A stretch of 64,000 nt of DNA from Balanoglossus misakiensis. Its lineage: Eukaryota > Hemichordata. The notes under the pieces were generated by a model that made no database searches, had not been told where the DNA came from, and saw only the letters and a program-made list of their open reading frames with translations. The number at the start of each line of letters is the position of its first letter. Position 1 is the first letter of the stretch. Positions 35,557 through 56,567 of the stretch are shown here, one piece after another. The stretch is from positions 3,100,001 through 3,164,000 of the forward strand of contig CM082576.2 in NCBI GenBank assembly GCA_040954595.2. Direction: 5' to 3'. A program made the translations under genes and the position numbers.

Positions 35557-38500
35557 CTTTAATCTCCTTTCTTGTTCGCACGGTGCCGCTTGAAGCCTGA
35601 CAGGACACTGGTGTGGAATTTAGAAGCGAGCATTGGCTATTCACGTCACGCCACGTCTGCGAGAGAGGTTTCATCATGGACCGTTTGATCTCTGGATCAA
35701 TGATACCATCAGTGCTAGTGTGGTGTGGGTCACGCGCAAAGCACCATGGGAGTTCCAACATGAGTAAGCTCTTATACTAGCTTAGTGTAGTATAAGAGCG
35801 TCAGCCGAGGTACCGGGTCAAAGTTTAAGTCTTATGCATTAAGCCTTATTAGCGCGACCCTTTCGAGCAAAGTGTATAATGGAACCCAAGACAAGTGAAA
35901 ACACTGCCAGAGGGGGTAAATTTCCAGACACCGGATTTACAACTTTTTTTTTCAGGTTTTTTCTCTCATGCATAAACTTCGGTTTCTTGTCCTACTCTCG
36001 ATAGTTTTATGACTACAAAAGTCGAATTTCCTAAAGACAGTGTGAACAAAGAATGGGTTTCCCGAAAATGCAATTATTGAATGATTCCAATGCCCGTATT
36101 CAGATCTGCATGGCAGTATAAACATTCGTAATTAGGTGATTTTTTGTTAAATGACTTGTGTCTTATTGTTCATGGCAGGCTATTTTGCTCTGTTGAATGG
36201 CGTAAAAATATGTTTTCTTTCCGGACAGTATCATAGTCACGAAAAACAAGCGTACTGAGAGAAAAAAAAACATCATTCTGTAGGTAGTACGCCGCCCTCA
36301 ACGACAAATCAATGAACGCAAAATTTGTCAAAGTGGACCGGGCGAAAGTGGTTCTTCGGCTGATTTGTGTTCCAGAAAAAAAAAACGCCCTCGGGGTCAC
36401 GCAGAGTTCACCAAATGCGGCTTCCGTTTGTCATTTATTTCAATCACAGCGTTTCAAGGTGACGCTTCTGATGAAATTCACCCGGTCAACATTTCCATTC
36501 AGCTACAATCAGAGTCTCTATTGTGACCCAAACAGAAATTAAAAAGTAAGTGAATTTCCGTGTAAAATAAAGCAATTGCCAGTTGACGCGGTTGAACAAA
36601 GTACCAACTGCACTTTCTTGCAGTGAAAGCGCTCGTACATTAAAGATAATTTTGCTTGCGCGGTTTAAAGGGAACCTTTCTCGTAATTGTTTGATACAAA
36701 CAAACCAATTCGACGCGCGGCCCACGATTTGCTCATGATCGCGTTTTTGTGATATACTACTTTGGATTACGTCGACACAGACTACAGGTTCAAACGAATC
36801 ATGCTTGAATCTTAAAATGGGGAATTTGAACAAAATTTTAGGCCGCATTTAAAAAGGTGAACGGGCGTTCACGTCATGACAGCTGAGGAAACTTCACCAT
36901 TAAGTGTTGAAATGAAAAATGAGAGAAGTGCATAATGGATTAGTCTAGGCCTACATTTTAAATTTAGCATTTGGCACGGGTTACAAAAGTCACCGTGTCA
37001 AGATCTTTTAAGGACAAACATAATTGGCAAACATTGCCAAGTTTACCTCTAAAATCGTAATTCAAATCGAGTTGCGGAGAAAATCAAAGAGCGACCACTC
37101 CACATTGTCATGGTAACTCGGCTCCAATTTCTCGGAATGTTTGCTCAGGGATATTCGACCAGAGACAGGGAACAACGTGAATACGACTGGTGACCCCTCT
37201 GAAGCAGGTATCGAGGGTCAATTTTACACGGCGAGCGAATGGACTTGCACACGTCACGCCAGTCAATCTCCAATCTCCTCCTCCTCCTCTGATGGCCATG
37301 CATGCCGTCCCCGAGGCTTTGTAAATCCTGCAATCCTGACCCCGGCGCGTTGTCTGGCAACAAGTTCACTCGTTGCCAGGCGACACGAGACAACATTCTC
37401 ACCAGATTCTGTAACCATGGCGCGAACGCCGCAGGTCAATGACAAATACCCCCCCCCCCCCCCGACCCGACGATTGATTACGGGTGCGCACAAACGAGGA
37501 AGTTCGACAACTTGCAATTCTATTTGCTAAAATAAATTCCTCTAACTTTTTCTTGACATGGTGAACTTACACGTCAAAGTTGTGTAAAAACATGAACGCG
37601 TACTGTACAAATACGAAAAGCGTATTGTACGACAGGGCGCCATAGGTTACGGTGGGATGCATTATAATGGACATAATATAGCGAGTGAACACTTTCGATT
37701 TTAAGCTTGTCACGTGGGTTTCCAGCTTATCTATAATTTATGATTACCTGGCGTCACTAAAAGTCCCACTTGTTTATTGTTGGGGACGGGATTCCACTAT
37801 AAAGGTGTCTCAGAAACCTGTTTCATTCACACCGTTCGAAGTGTACACACTTTTCACACCAAGACTCATGACCAGTAAACTCATTTTACACGAACATTTT
37901 ACGATAATGTATTTTATGTTGTTGACTGAGGCGTCTCTCCTGTGAAAACGCTGTCTTTTAATTCACACACTATGCCAATACAACAGTTCTTGAAAGTAGT
38001 TGTACTTTGCTTCATTACAGGAAATATCAAGGTTTTCAAAGTCACGACTTCCGTCACGGACATTGGTTTCATGCATCTGATGTCTTTTTTCTGAGGCTCG
38101 ACCGACCTGCAAGATTTTGTCAGAACTTATGTGCGGTTGACTTTGTTTCAGACGGTGAAGCCAGATTTTTCGTCGATCTGCTCGGGCTGGGGACACCATG
38201 AAAAATTTTGATGTTGATCTATTGGATACTCCCAAAATAATTAGATACTTGGGAATCCAACGAGCGCTTATAATTCAAATAATCGTTTTGTGTCGCGGTG
38301 AAGTCTGCACGCAAGGTCGTTTTAATCCAATAATCGACATTTGATTAATGTGTTCAATACAAAGAACCGCAGAGCGCCTTTCTATGGCACGAAACTGCAG
38401 GTTTACATTGCTTGTTGGTTTGATTTTGATGTGTGTGCTTTTTCCGCCGTGCGATGTGGGCCCATGCGTTGCCACACTGCATTGGAATGCACGCCTTGAT

Positions 38501-41500
38501 CATTATGGGGAGCCTGGAGAAGGGTGATCACACACGCTAACAAGCCACACCAGACCAGTGCGTGGATAAATCTGCCGAGATCAAACACACAAACGCCATA
38601 ATACTCTCCATTGGTCATCTAAATGTGAACACAGGAAGCGATAGGGTTCAGGAATCGTGTCTACTCTCGCGGATGAGCTTTCGTGTCGTTATCATATTAC
38701 TGTAATTAATTTCAGTTCCATTTTTAAATTCATTTACATGTAACTAGAACGGCGAGTGCTCTCTTCGAGAGAAAACAGCGTCAGTTTGATCGTCATATTT
38801 CAGTTGTTGGTTTTTTCGCTCTGGAGTGACCGATCGGATTGAAATTTCTTTTAACCTTTGTTATAAATCGTTAGGTTTTGACCTATCTACTGTTATTGTT
38901 TTGATTCAAAATCTTGAGGGTATTATTCTCAATCATTTGGGAGAGCATTTTCGTCAGATGAAACCCTATAAGGATTTGTCCAATGTCAGGTCTCTGTAAC
39001 AGAGATACTCGTTTGAAATGACGGACATTTCACTTCAAAGAAAACAGGCAACTTCGATTTAATCCGAAGGCTCAAGCTGGCTGTATCGGGCTTGACAAGT
39101 TTTGATACTTGGGGTGGAGCAAACTGGTTTAAAGCAATTTGTTTCAGCTATCGCGATGATAACCAATTTTCCTAATCTTCCAAGGCTCTACTCACCCCTC
39201 CCCCCTCTCTCTCTCTCTCCCCATCCCACCCCATCTCTCTCAGTCACAAGAAAATAAGCGTGAGGCACTGAGACAGCTCAGTAGTGAACAAGTGCTACTT
39301 TTTTGTGGCAAATAGTTCGAAGTCATTACGGACAGTTCTGTTGATACCACAACCACTTAATTTGGAAAGCAGAAATGCCGCGGACTGACGACTTTATCCT
39401 CGCACAAAAACAACTGGAAATTAATGTCGGTTGCGTGTCGTCAGTCGCCATGGCAACCATCACTTTACTCATATCCCCTCACTAATCAAATTTAAACCGC
39501 CGTGCACAAATACGATTCCGTCAATTTGAAGTGTCTAATGACAGGTCAAGTTTTGGATTAGTTTGCTCTGCCAGACAAGTAAAACACATTTGGTGTTCAA
39601 ACAATCGATACAGCAACTGGAAGGCTGCTTAAAGGCCGCGTGGAATCTCGTGGTGGTAGTCATGTTTATTGTGGTAACGCTAAATTCACCGATAAATTGA
39701 ACATCAGCGCCAACACATTATTTGGTCTCTCTCTCCCTCTGTCTGCCTCTCTCTCTCTCGGACGGCGACTGAATGATTGCAGTGGTTTGTTTCCACCGCC
39801 GCATCGGCAACATCAGCGAAACACGGAGCAATATCCGGTGATGCATTTGCTTATAGACTCTCTGAACGCTCACTGCAATATTTCACCAGATGTTTTTTTT
39901 CTCTTTTCAAGGGTGATATCGTCCATCAAATATGCATGGGCACGACACCTTGGGGGTCATACAGCGTCCCCAGTGTTGACCAATGTAGTCATAGTAACGT
40001 GTACGCAATTCCCAACGGCACTGACGTAATCCTAGACCGTTTATTAAATTGTCCCTACTTCTTGTTATTGCTACGAAAGATGTTTCGGATGTGAATTTAG
40101 AAGGACTGTTGCCATTGGTAACCGGAATCACTCGTCACTGTCTTTCAAAATTAATCTACTTAAGTGACCTTAATTTGAAAATAAAATGATTTTTTTTGGT
40201 AAAGCTAATTACATTACTCCCTGTATTCACCGGGGTCCTGGATACGTTAGTTATGAAAAGAATCGAACGAACGGGCGGTTTTTTGTTATGTCGTTTTCAC
40301 CGTCACGGTTATATTCCCTAAGCTGCCGGACTACACGACAACAAAGATCACCACGTCACTAACTGCTGTGGAGCTCTTACAATAACGTGAACGCATTCCT
40401 GCCATCGCGGTAAAATACGGGAGTTTTATGCAAAAACCGTTGCGTGCATGGAGCGCCAGTTGACTCCCGGAGTCACAGATCAAGTATTCTCTCCGGGGTG
40501 ACGTGATGAAATACACGGCAGACAAAAGAAAAAAAGATGTAGGCACATTTCTGAAGGCGTTGCAGTCAGTGCGTCATTGATTTCACCGGCTTTAGAAATT
40601 GTATTGGCCATTTTGCTCTTCGTGAGAAGTTATTCACTGTTTTTTTCTGAATGCCAATACACGTTGTATTGTCATGTTGCTCACGAAACTGCGCTTTCAC
40701 ATTTCTTGTAAACAATCATATGAAATTCCACTTTAAAAGTGCTGCTCCAAAAATAAAGTTTTAACCTTTATGCGCATGTGTAAGGCAAGCCTGTAACAAC
40801 TGACGAATCACCAGAATGCAGCGACACAAACAACTTAATTAGATGAAACAAAACTTAACCCTTGCCTCGATGCACATCAACTTGGGACATGAACTGACCA
40901 TTCCATGACATACCAGTCGGTCAAAGACATTGTTGTGGTAGACGTCGTGACTCGATAATGGAGAATGGTTGGCCATTTAACCTATATAAACATAAATCAG
41001 AGGTCTTGTGCGAAACGAGGTTCTGATAGCAAACCGAGTTATCAGTTGTCTCCCGTGAGAGGTTTCCACTGTATAGCTTTAGACCGTGCGGTATTTCTCA
41101 TGTCGATACTCAAAATAATATCTTACTATTGGAATGTCTTTCTGCTCAGTTTCATGTCACTTGTGTCATTTTGAACTTGAGGCCGTTAAACCTCTGGCGT
41201 TCTGTCGTACAATACTTTTCTGTATTTGTACAAGCTCTACCCCTCTCCGTCTGTCTTTCTCCGTGTTTCTCTACCCCCCCCCCCTCTCTCTCTATTTATA
41301 TATCTCCTCCAACCCGACCATCCACATAAAAACGCAATCGTGACATATTATTCTAATACATACGCTATAGATGGCTCCTCATTTGCTACTTAGAGTATCT
41401 GCGCACGTAAATCGTTCCATTCTTGTCGTCTTGTCGCTGATTAGAAAAACCCGCGTGTACAATTATTTTCCCTTGGCCCAATATATCGTCATTGCAATAT

Positions 41501-43857
41501 ACCGCTGATATCAAAAGCTTGGCACTAACGTTTGTTTAGACGCATTAAAAACTCTTCGTTTTTTGACAGCGGTGTAGTGACATGACGCCACGCGAGGTTC
41601 GATAAGCTCTCCCGCAACTACATCCGAACAAACGCCGGGGTAATAAATGCATCACTCGACGTCAACAACTTTGAATAATATCTGAAAGTAGTTAAGAAGG
41701 GGGAATTAGAAATTAGACCTGTCATCGGGATCTTATTGGAAATTACACTGCCAGTGCTTCCAACCTCCTTTATGTAATCTAATTCCACCGAGTTAAAATA
41801 GTATTAGGAATATTTGTCAAAGCCCTAGAGACAGTTACTTTGGCATTTGTTCAGTTGTCTGTTTAAATCTCAGTTTTACGGGTTTTTTTGACAAATGTTT
41901 ATTTTGAGTATTTATTCACATTACAAATTAATATGGTAAATAACTCGCTTTTTGTAAAGCCTTCAGTCAAAATGCGCGCTTAGCGATTGTAACTACAAAA
42001 TAAAGTCGTGTGCGCAATAAAGCATATTTATTAGTTTACTGCGCTCACGAATGCCAAAAGTTAGCGCATCCGGGGTTTTATGAAATAAACTGTGGAGCAG
42101 AACTCAACTATGCACAGGATAAGGAAACGTCGTTTGAAAAATTAACACACGTGGGAAATACGTCAGCTGAAGGGCTATCACAGTTTATGAGTTAGCATTG
42201 ATGTTAAAATGCAGAAACATGCTACTTGGGGTATTTTTTTATTCCACACACGTGATTTGATCCGTTGACGATATGCAGCTGGGGTCCCAGCAGTGGCTGT
42301 TGGGTGAACGATCCAAGGACGAACGAAGAAATATCGGGATTTATTTTTATTTTCTAGTTTACTTATTTCTTTGGACACCGTGCGAAATACTACCAGTAAG
42401 AAGTAAAAATGACTAAATTCTATAAGAAATCACCGTGACCTCGTTTTAAAATTACTACTAGTAAATTAAAGATAAATGATGAAAAGGACCTCTGTGACAC
42501 CGTAAGTATAGCCGCGGCAAGTTTTCTAAACAAAATTGTAGAAGTGGCAGGGGCGAAATATGTCACAGACATTTCTTTGCAGATTTTATTATTGATCCAT
42601 TGATCCGCCATATTACAAACATGTACCAGCGTTGGCATGGCGTCCATTAGCGACATTCGTCTGAATGAGACCAATTCCGCGCCTTACTCTAATTTTGCAA
42701 TTTAGCCTCCATTCTCAAGCCCTCACATCAATAAATACACTTCATATGACAACGCAAATACAATTCAAATAAAAACCCCGGTGCCCGTTAAGGTCGTTGC
42801 CAGCGTGCAACTGACAAGATTATAAACATTAATTTGTCTGACAAATATCTCATTTGTGCCATACGGCGATGATGATTCATGATGCTGGACTGGGGTTACG
42901 CGAATACTGCCATTGTAAATATTACACATATGCTGATCTGAAATTCTATTAGGGATGAGCGGAGCTATAATTAAAACAAAATACCGACCCAGGGTGTGTA
43001 ATTGAAACTACTCGGAAGACACAGTTTGATGGATATCTGATAATGCCGATTTTATTACCGGTGAAATATAAGTCGACATGCTTGCTATCAGGATTGGGTA
43101 CAGCTGAAAATTCCATCAATCGATCGAATTGATCCGCTGTCACCTACCTGAACAAGGGATTGCTTTTATGGAATCTGTTTCGTGTTCAAAGCGGTTTATA
43201 TTGTGTGCTCCGGAATGAAAAGAATTCATGCTGCGATTAAACGTAAGAAAACAGAGTTCAAAATCTCTAAAAATGTGTCTTTTGCGTGGCTGAGTTGGTT
43301 TCATCCAAGGGAATATTATCACTTGAAATGTGTTTAGAAAAATATATTATAGAAATATCGGCCGTGATTTGCAAATGGTGTCTCTGGTTTGTTATTGTAC
43401 ATGTTGCAGTCGATTCAGGAATGTGATGTTAGAAACAGTTCAACGTTCATATATGTCTGATTATTCTAAATTACCTTTTCAAAAAAAATCACGACATCAT
43501 GCTAATTGCATTCGCTATTGCTGTCACAAGTAATATTGGGCTGCATACCGAAGTAACCCTGTCCGTTAGGTTGGGTTTCACGGTCATTACAGCTACAACA
43601 CGAAAGAATCTTGAAGTGTGTAATCGGCAGAACTGTATAAGTACGGAATGGAATTCGCCGATTAGCGGGTGGCCACTGTGAATCATGTATAACAGGAAAA
43701 ACGCAGCGAGTCCCCGCAAATGGTGGAAATTCCACGCGTTATTGTACAGCCGCGACACACTTTGTGCTGTTGATGTGAAAATAACCTTTTTTTCTGCGTT
43801 AAGTGTCTTTTAATAGGAAACGTAGGCCTGCTGTGGAGCGTTGTTCACGCGGTGTGT
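35557..43857. other. Gene-poor region left of the intronless TIR-like gene
   Basis: About 8.3 kb without a supported exon on either strand. The left end should hold the sulfotransferase promoter, and the right end the 3' flank of the TIR-like gene. It contains C tracts near 37450 and 41277 and CT-rich runs near 39200 and 39725. Open frames found here are short, lack splice context and resemble no family. Confidence 0.45.
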
Positions 43858-45768
43858 TTAACGAAGTGAATTTTGCCTGATTGGCGCTGGCACATTGTAC
43901 TGCAGGGTCACTCTTGAGATTTCCATAGAATCCTTGGATTTCGATTTGGGTTTTGCCAGCCTTACCCGGTTCACCTTACGAGTCCTGAAATCGCTGTTGT
44001 CTCGTTTTAGGGTGCCCAGGGGCGTTTGGCGGCGGCTGTGAGACTGGGACAACAACGACGCCGCCGCTTTTGACGGAGTCTTGTTGTTGACAGCCGTGTC
44101 CAGTGTCTTGGTCGGCTTTCTGTCAGAATCCCGCGGGGTCGGGGTGGCGTGAGGGGTCCTGATGGGACTACTGGCCACCGAGCGATACTCGAAGTCCAAT
44201 TTGACGTAGGTCAGGGTTGGTGACACGCTAGTCAGGTAGTCGCTGACCTTGTTGTCCAGAATGTCGAGTTGAGCGGGAAACGACACCACAAACGGATCTT
44301 TGCTCATGTTTCCGTAACTTCTGTTCGGGCATATCAAGTAGTTTGTTTCCACTGGCACAGGAGAAAGACTCTGGTTGTCATTTAAAGGGTTTAAAATTGG
44401 CACTAATGTCGTCTTGACTTGCGTGTCGCCAACAGGTTGCGGCGGCGGAGAGCTGAGAGTTTCGACATCGGCTGCCACTAAGTTTGCGTTTGATATGGGC
44501 GGCAACTTCAAATTATTCTTGTCGTTGTCAATCCGTTTTGTCGTCGTTCGCAACATGCTCGTGTCGTTGTTTTTAACACCGACTTCCTTCGGGTGATTTG
44601 TTCCGTCAAAATCCACAACGGCAGTTGTGGGCACCGACTGACGATTTCGAAATACGGTGGCGTTCATATCCGATATCGGCCGCAAAACCGAAGAAGATGC
44701 CTGGCCACTTCCGAACCGATTGCTCCGCGTCACTTCTAAGTCGAGAAACAAGTCTCCCAGATAGTCGGACAACTTTCCGAACAGCTTGCCAATGCACGAA
44801 TCGTGAAATGTTGGGACGTAGACGAGCGAACTCTCGAAGCAGTCGTGTATGACTTCCGATAGCAACAGCGTTTGTTGTGAACTGGTATCCACGTCAACGC
44901 TGGCATTATCATCCATTCGGCTACTCTCCAGCTCCCCAGAGTCCGTGAAATGCCCGACTTCGCTAGAAATCTTCACGGGTGACTTGCAGCGATTCTTCTT
45001 GACGATTTCAGTCCTGTAGAACTGTTCGGGTAGTTCCCTGGGAAGAGTAAACCCCGCCTCCCTGACGACAACAACGGGGACATCGAAGGCCACGGCAGCC
45101 CCGAGATGGTGGATGCAAACGTCGTTGGTCAGCGATTTGTCATTCATCACGAAGATGAAAGCGTCGGCACTTGTAACGTTTCGGCAGACTTCGGAGAACG
45201 GTCCTTGCAGGCGCGGGGGGTTACTGCGAACGTAACTGTAAGGCGACAAGGCAGCGACGATCCTCTCAGTGTTCGTGCCGGCAATGTTGACGTTTCCATC
45301 CGATATGGATCCACACACAAACAGTGTAGTCCTGTTGTAACTTTGGCGACTGGGACAGGATTCCGAGCTCCTACGTCGTTGCGAAAAATTAATTACATTC
45401 AACTCGTTCGTCTTCTCCGGCGCCGCTGTCCCGGTCTGAACTCTCCCTCCGCCCTCCTGTTCGCGGTCTTCCAAGGGGGGAGAGTCGCCCCCTCCCTCCA
45501 TGAACGGTTGTAGGAACTCCCAGAGCGAGTCCAGGCTCTCGTCCTGTATCAAGTTCGGGTAGATCTGCAGCAAACGCAGGATCGTGTTTATAACCTCGCA
45601 GTTGCGCTTGATCCACTCCAGAGCGCCGCTGAACGTTGGACTAAGTTTGGAAGCAATGAAGGCCTTCGATTGCGGAGTGCCACCCTGCCCTTCGTGGAAT
45701 AATTCGTGGCATTTGCGGAATACGGGCAATCGACGCTGACTTCGCATCCTGCTATGCGAGTTGGTCAT
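43858..45768 (-). CDS. Intronless protein with central TIR-like domain (636 aa), function unknown
   Basis: One uninterrupted 636-codon frame with ATG at 45768. Residues 1-95 are mainly helical, with a leucine and tryptophan-rich stretch (50-90, ending LWEFLQPF). Residues 96-140 are low complexity. Residues about 146-255 look like a TIR fold: a first strand RTTLFVCGSIS, then SEVCRNVTSADAFIFVMND (strand C), SLTNDVCIHHLGAAVAF in the place of the S-x-x-C-x-x-E-L-x-x-A helix, then VPVVVVRE (strand D) and a LPRELPEQF segment, which recalls SARM1-type TIR domains. The glutamate used by NAD-cleaving TIR enzymes is His221 here by this alignment, so a scaffold role is more likely than catalysis. Residues 300-345 form another amphipathic helical block. 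The rest (350-636) is S, T, P and N-rich and basic at the end, probably disordered. The TIR assignment is by pattern only. The lack of introns contrasts with most neighbours and could indicate a retrocopy. Confidence 0.7.
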   Translation of the reverse strand: MTNSHSRMRSQRRLPVFRKCHELFHEGQGGTPQSKAFIASKLSPTFSGALEWIKRNCEVINTILRLLQIYPNLIQDESLDSLWEFLQPFMEGGGDSPPLEDREQEGGGRVQTGTAAPEKTNELNVINFSQRRRSSESCPSRQSYNRTTLFVCGSISDGNVNIAGTNTERIVAALSPYSYVRSNPPRLQGPFSEVCRNVTSADAFIFVMNDKSLTNDVCIHHLGAAVAFDVPVVVVREAGFTLPRELPEQFYRTEIVKKNRCKSPVKISSEVGHFTDSGELESSRMDDNASVDVDTSSQQTLLLSEVIHDCFESSLVYVPTFHDSCIGKLFGKLSDYLGDLFLDLEVTRSNRFGSGQASSSVLRPISDMNATVFRNRQSVPTTAVVDFDGTNHPKEVGVKNNDTSMLRTTTKRIDNDKNNLKLPPISNANLVAADVETLSSPPPQPVGDTQVKTTLVPILNPLNDNQSLSPVPVETNYLICPNRSYGNMSKDPFVVSFPAQLDILDNKVSDYLTSVSPTLTYVKLDFEYRSVASSPIRTPHATPTPRDSDRKPTKTLDTAVNNKTPSKAAASLLSQSHSRRQTPLGTLKRDNSDFRTRKVNRVRLAKPKSKSKDSMEISRVTLQYNVPAPIRQNSLR

Positions 45769-54811
<9,043 letters not shown>

Positions 54812-55872
54812 TCATGAATCCTTTTCTTTGTCCTTCTCTATTTTTTTACTGAGATCGTTCATACCCTCTCTCAGTTCTTTGGCAAATGTCCGTGAGAAAG
54901 TGGCCATTTTGTCTTCATCGTCTGGTGGAATTTCTTCCATCTTCCTCAATATTTCTGAGTCCTTGATCTTGTCAACACCTTTCTGTAAACCATCTTCCCC
55001 TGTTGAGTGAAGTACAAGAACTGTTCAGAATGTGGAGACATCGTTTTCTCGCTACCCCTCCTTAAAATTAAATTATGGAAGTTTACTGTTATGTCCACCA
55101 TGTACAGGGTGTGTATTCTGCTGTGATAACTCATCATTAAACATGTTTCAATGGGCAGAACAACATCTGCTTTGTTCATCCAAGTGGAAACACAGGGATA
55201 TGAATATGATGAAATGCAATGACTGTTGCATGTTTCTGGTGATCTCTGACAGTGAAGACCTAAAATTTTCACAGGGTATCTTTGACCAAGATGAGTATCA
55301 TATCATGTGCACAATACTCACCAATTTCTTTCGCTTTAAAGTAGGAGTACGCTGTAAGTTGTGCCAGTCTTCTGATGACCCAGGTCTCTGAAAGCTGGAA
55401 ATCAACAAAAATGCACTGAGCTAGATTGAGAGTTCAACTTACAGTACTCAGAGAATTAGAAAATCAATAATTTGGAAATACCCGTATCGTTTATTTTAAA
55501 ACAATGACACGACTTACCCTGTCCACTATTTCAGGATTACTGGCTAGATACCTACAGGATATGAAATTTAGATTTGAAACTGTCATTGACGTGAGTGGAC
55601 TGGACTATTACAATATTCTGCATACACTGCAAGTGTCAACAAAATATCACCCTCAACACTTCTGTTTTTATGTTTCATTGTGCGTGAATTCGACAGGGGC
55701 CTTGGGTGAGACGGAATCGAGTCAGTTGTGTAACTTGCACAACTGTCAACAGTGTACATAACATGACGCAGACGACGAAACTGATTACACGTAGACCACA
55801 TATTACGGATTTTCAAGGCTTCGGTATATTTTTGCCAGATGTAACTCACCTTAAAATCATACGAACAACCAT
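54812..55872 (-). CDS. NCBP2AS2-like small protein (105 aa)
   Basis: Four exons: 55872-55850, 55551-55518, 55394-55322, 54999-54812. The 318 nt close from ATG to TGA. The first exon carries only seven codons plus two bases. The N-terminal third, MVVRMILRYLASNPEIVDRL followed by SETWVIRRLAQLTAY, closely follows the human NCBP2AS2 protein, which begins MVLRRLLA and continues with a VERLSES and PIRRAAQLTAF block. The C-terminal part is charged and helical and keeps an F-R-x-x-F-x-x-ELRxG-like element (FSRTFAKELREG, 78-89). The human protein is about 99 aa and has been linked to mitochondria and hypoxia responses; its molecular role is not clear. The acceptor at 55394 was chosen over the AG nine bases further on because only it keeps frame. 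No NCBP2 gene was seen next to it, unlike the mammalian arrangement. Confidence 0.82.
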
Positions 55873-56547
55873 ATTATTCACTTATTTTCATTACTTATTT
55901 GACATTCGAGTCGCAGTCGCCAGTCGATGGACAGATGGATGAAATCCAGGAAGGAAAGTTCAGGTAGTGGAGGTCACAGGTCAGCCGCTGACCTGACCCA
56001 TGACCCAGGAAGTTATTCTCGTTGAAGAAGTCGCTCTCGTACGTCCGTGGTTTGAACCAGTTCATCAGTTCTGTTATTTATATCAACGCTTCAAACTGAC
56101 TCGCGTGTTAAAACTAGAATTTTATTTTTGTCTTTCAATTAATGTCTCGTTGCAGAAAGGCACGCCACGGATCATGTTTATCACAGTTCATAAACAAGAG
56201 AGTAAACGAAAGCAACCTGTGGCGGCGGTATAATTTACGCGTGGAACAACAATACACAGTTCACTGTATAAATGTATCTGCGAATATTTTTACCATAAAG
56301 ATGGCCATATTTTCCAAAACCTTACTTTTAAAGCAATTTTTGTACTGCTGATGAAAATCATTTATTTTGCGCCAAGGAAATCAAGCCGAATTCGTTTTTG
56401 CACACCTGTGCCGAATACATACACTTCTTCAGTTTGTCAATTTTTTTAAAGACCCAACCACCCAAACGCATCCAGTGACTGTGTGAAATAAACATCATCA
56501 CATGCATTTGTTGTGGGAGGTATCGAAACACTGTGGCACGTCCAGGT
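55873..56547. other. Short spacer between the PKC 3' end and the NCBP2AS2-like gene
   Basis: Both genes are on the minus strand, so this interval should hold the promoter and leader of the small gene. No exon was supported. A minus-strand AATAAA also occurs at 56361-56366. Confidence 0.4.
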
Positions 56548-56567
56548 TTTATTCAAAACATTTTATT
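56548..56567 (-). terminator. Paired poly(A) signals, probable end of the PKC transcript
   Basis: Two AATAAA hexamers on the minus strand, at 56562-56567 and 56548-56553, lie 14 nt apart. They end a long AT-rich stretch without open frames that begins at the PKC stop codon. Confidence 0.5.

Noticed and set aside
42949-43143. 64-codon minus-strand frame with protein-like composition
   Set aside because: It has no recognisable family and no splice-consistent neighbours. It could be a lineage-specific exon but cannot be supported.
45106-45513. 135-codon plus-strand frame
   Set aside because: It is antisense to the 636-codon TIR-like gene, and its composition mirrors that gene.
55873-56351. Search for a divergent NCBP2 gene upstream of the NCBP2AS2-like gene
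   Set aside because: No RNA-recognition-motif sequence was seen on the plus strand in this interval. The short frames there match nothing.
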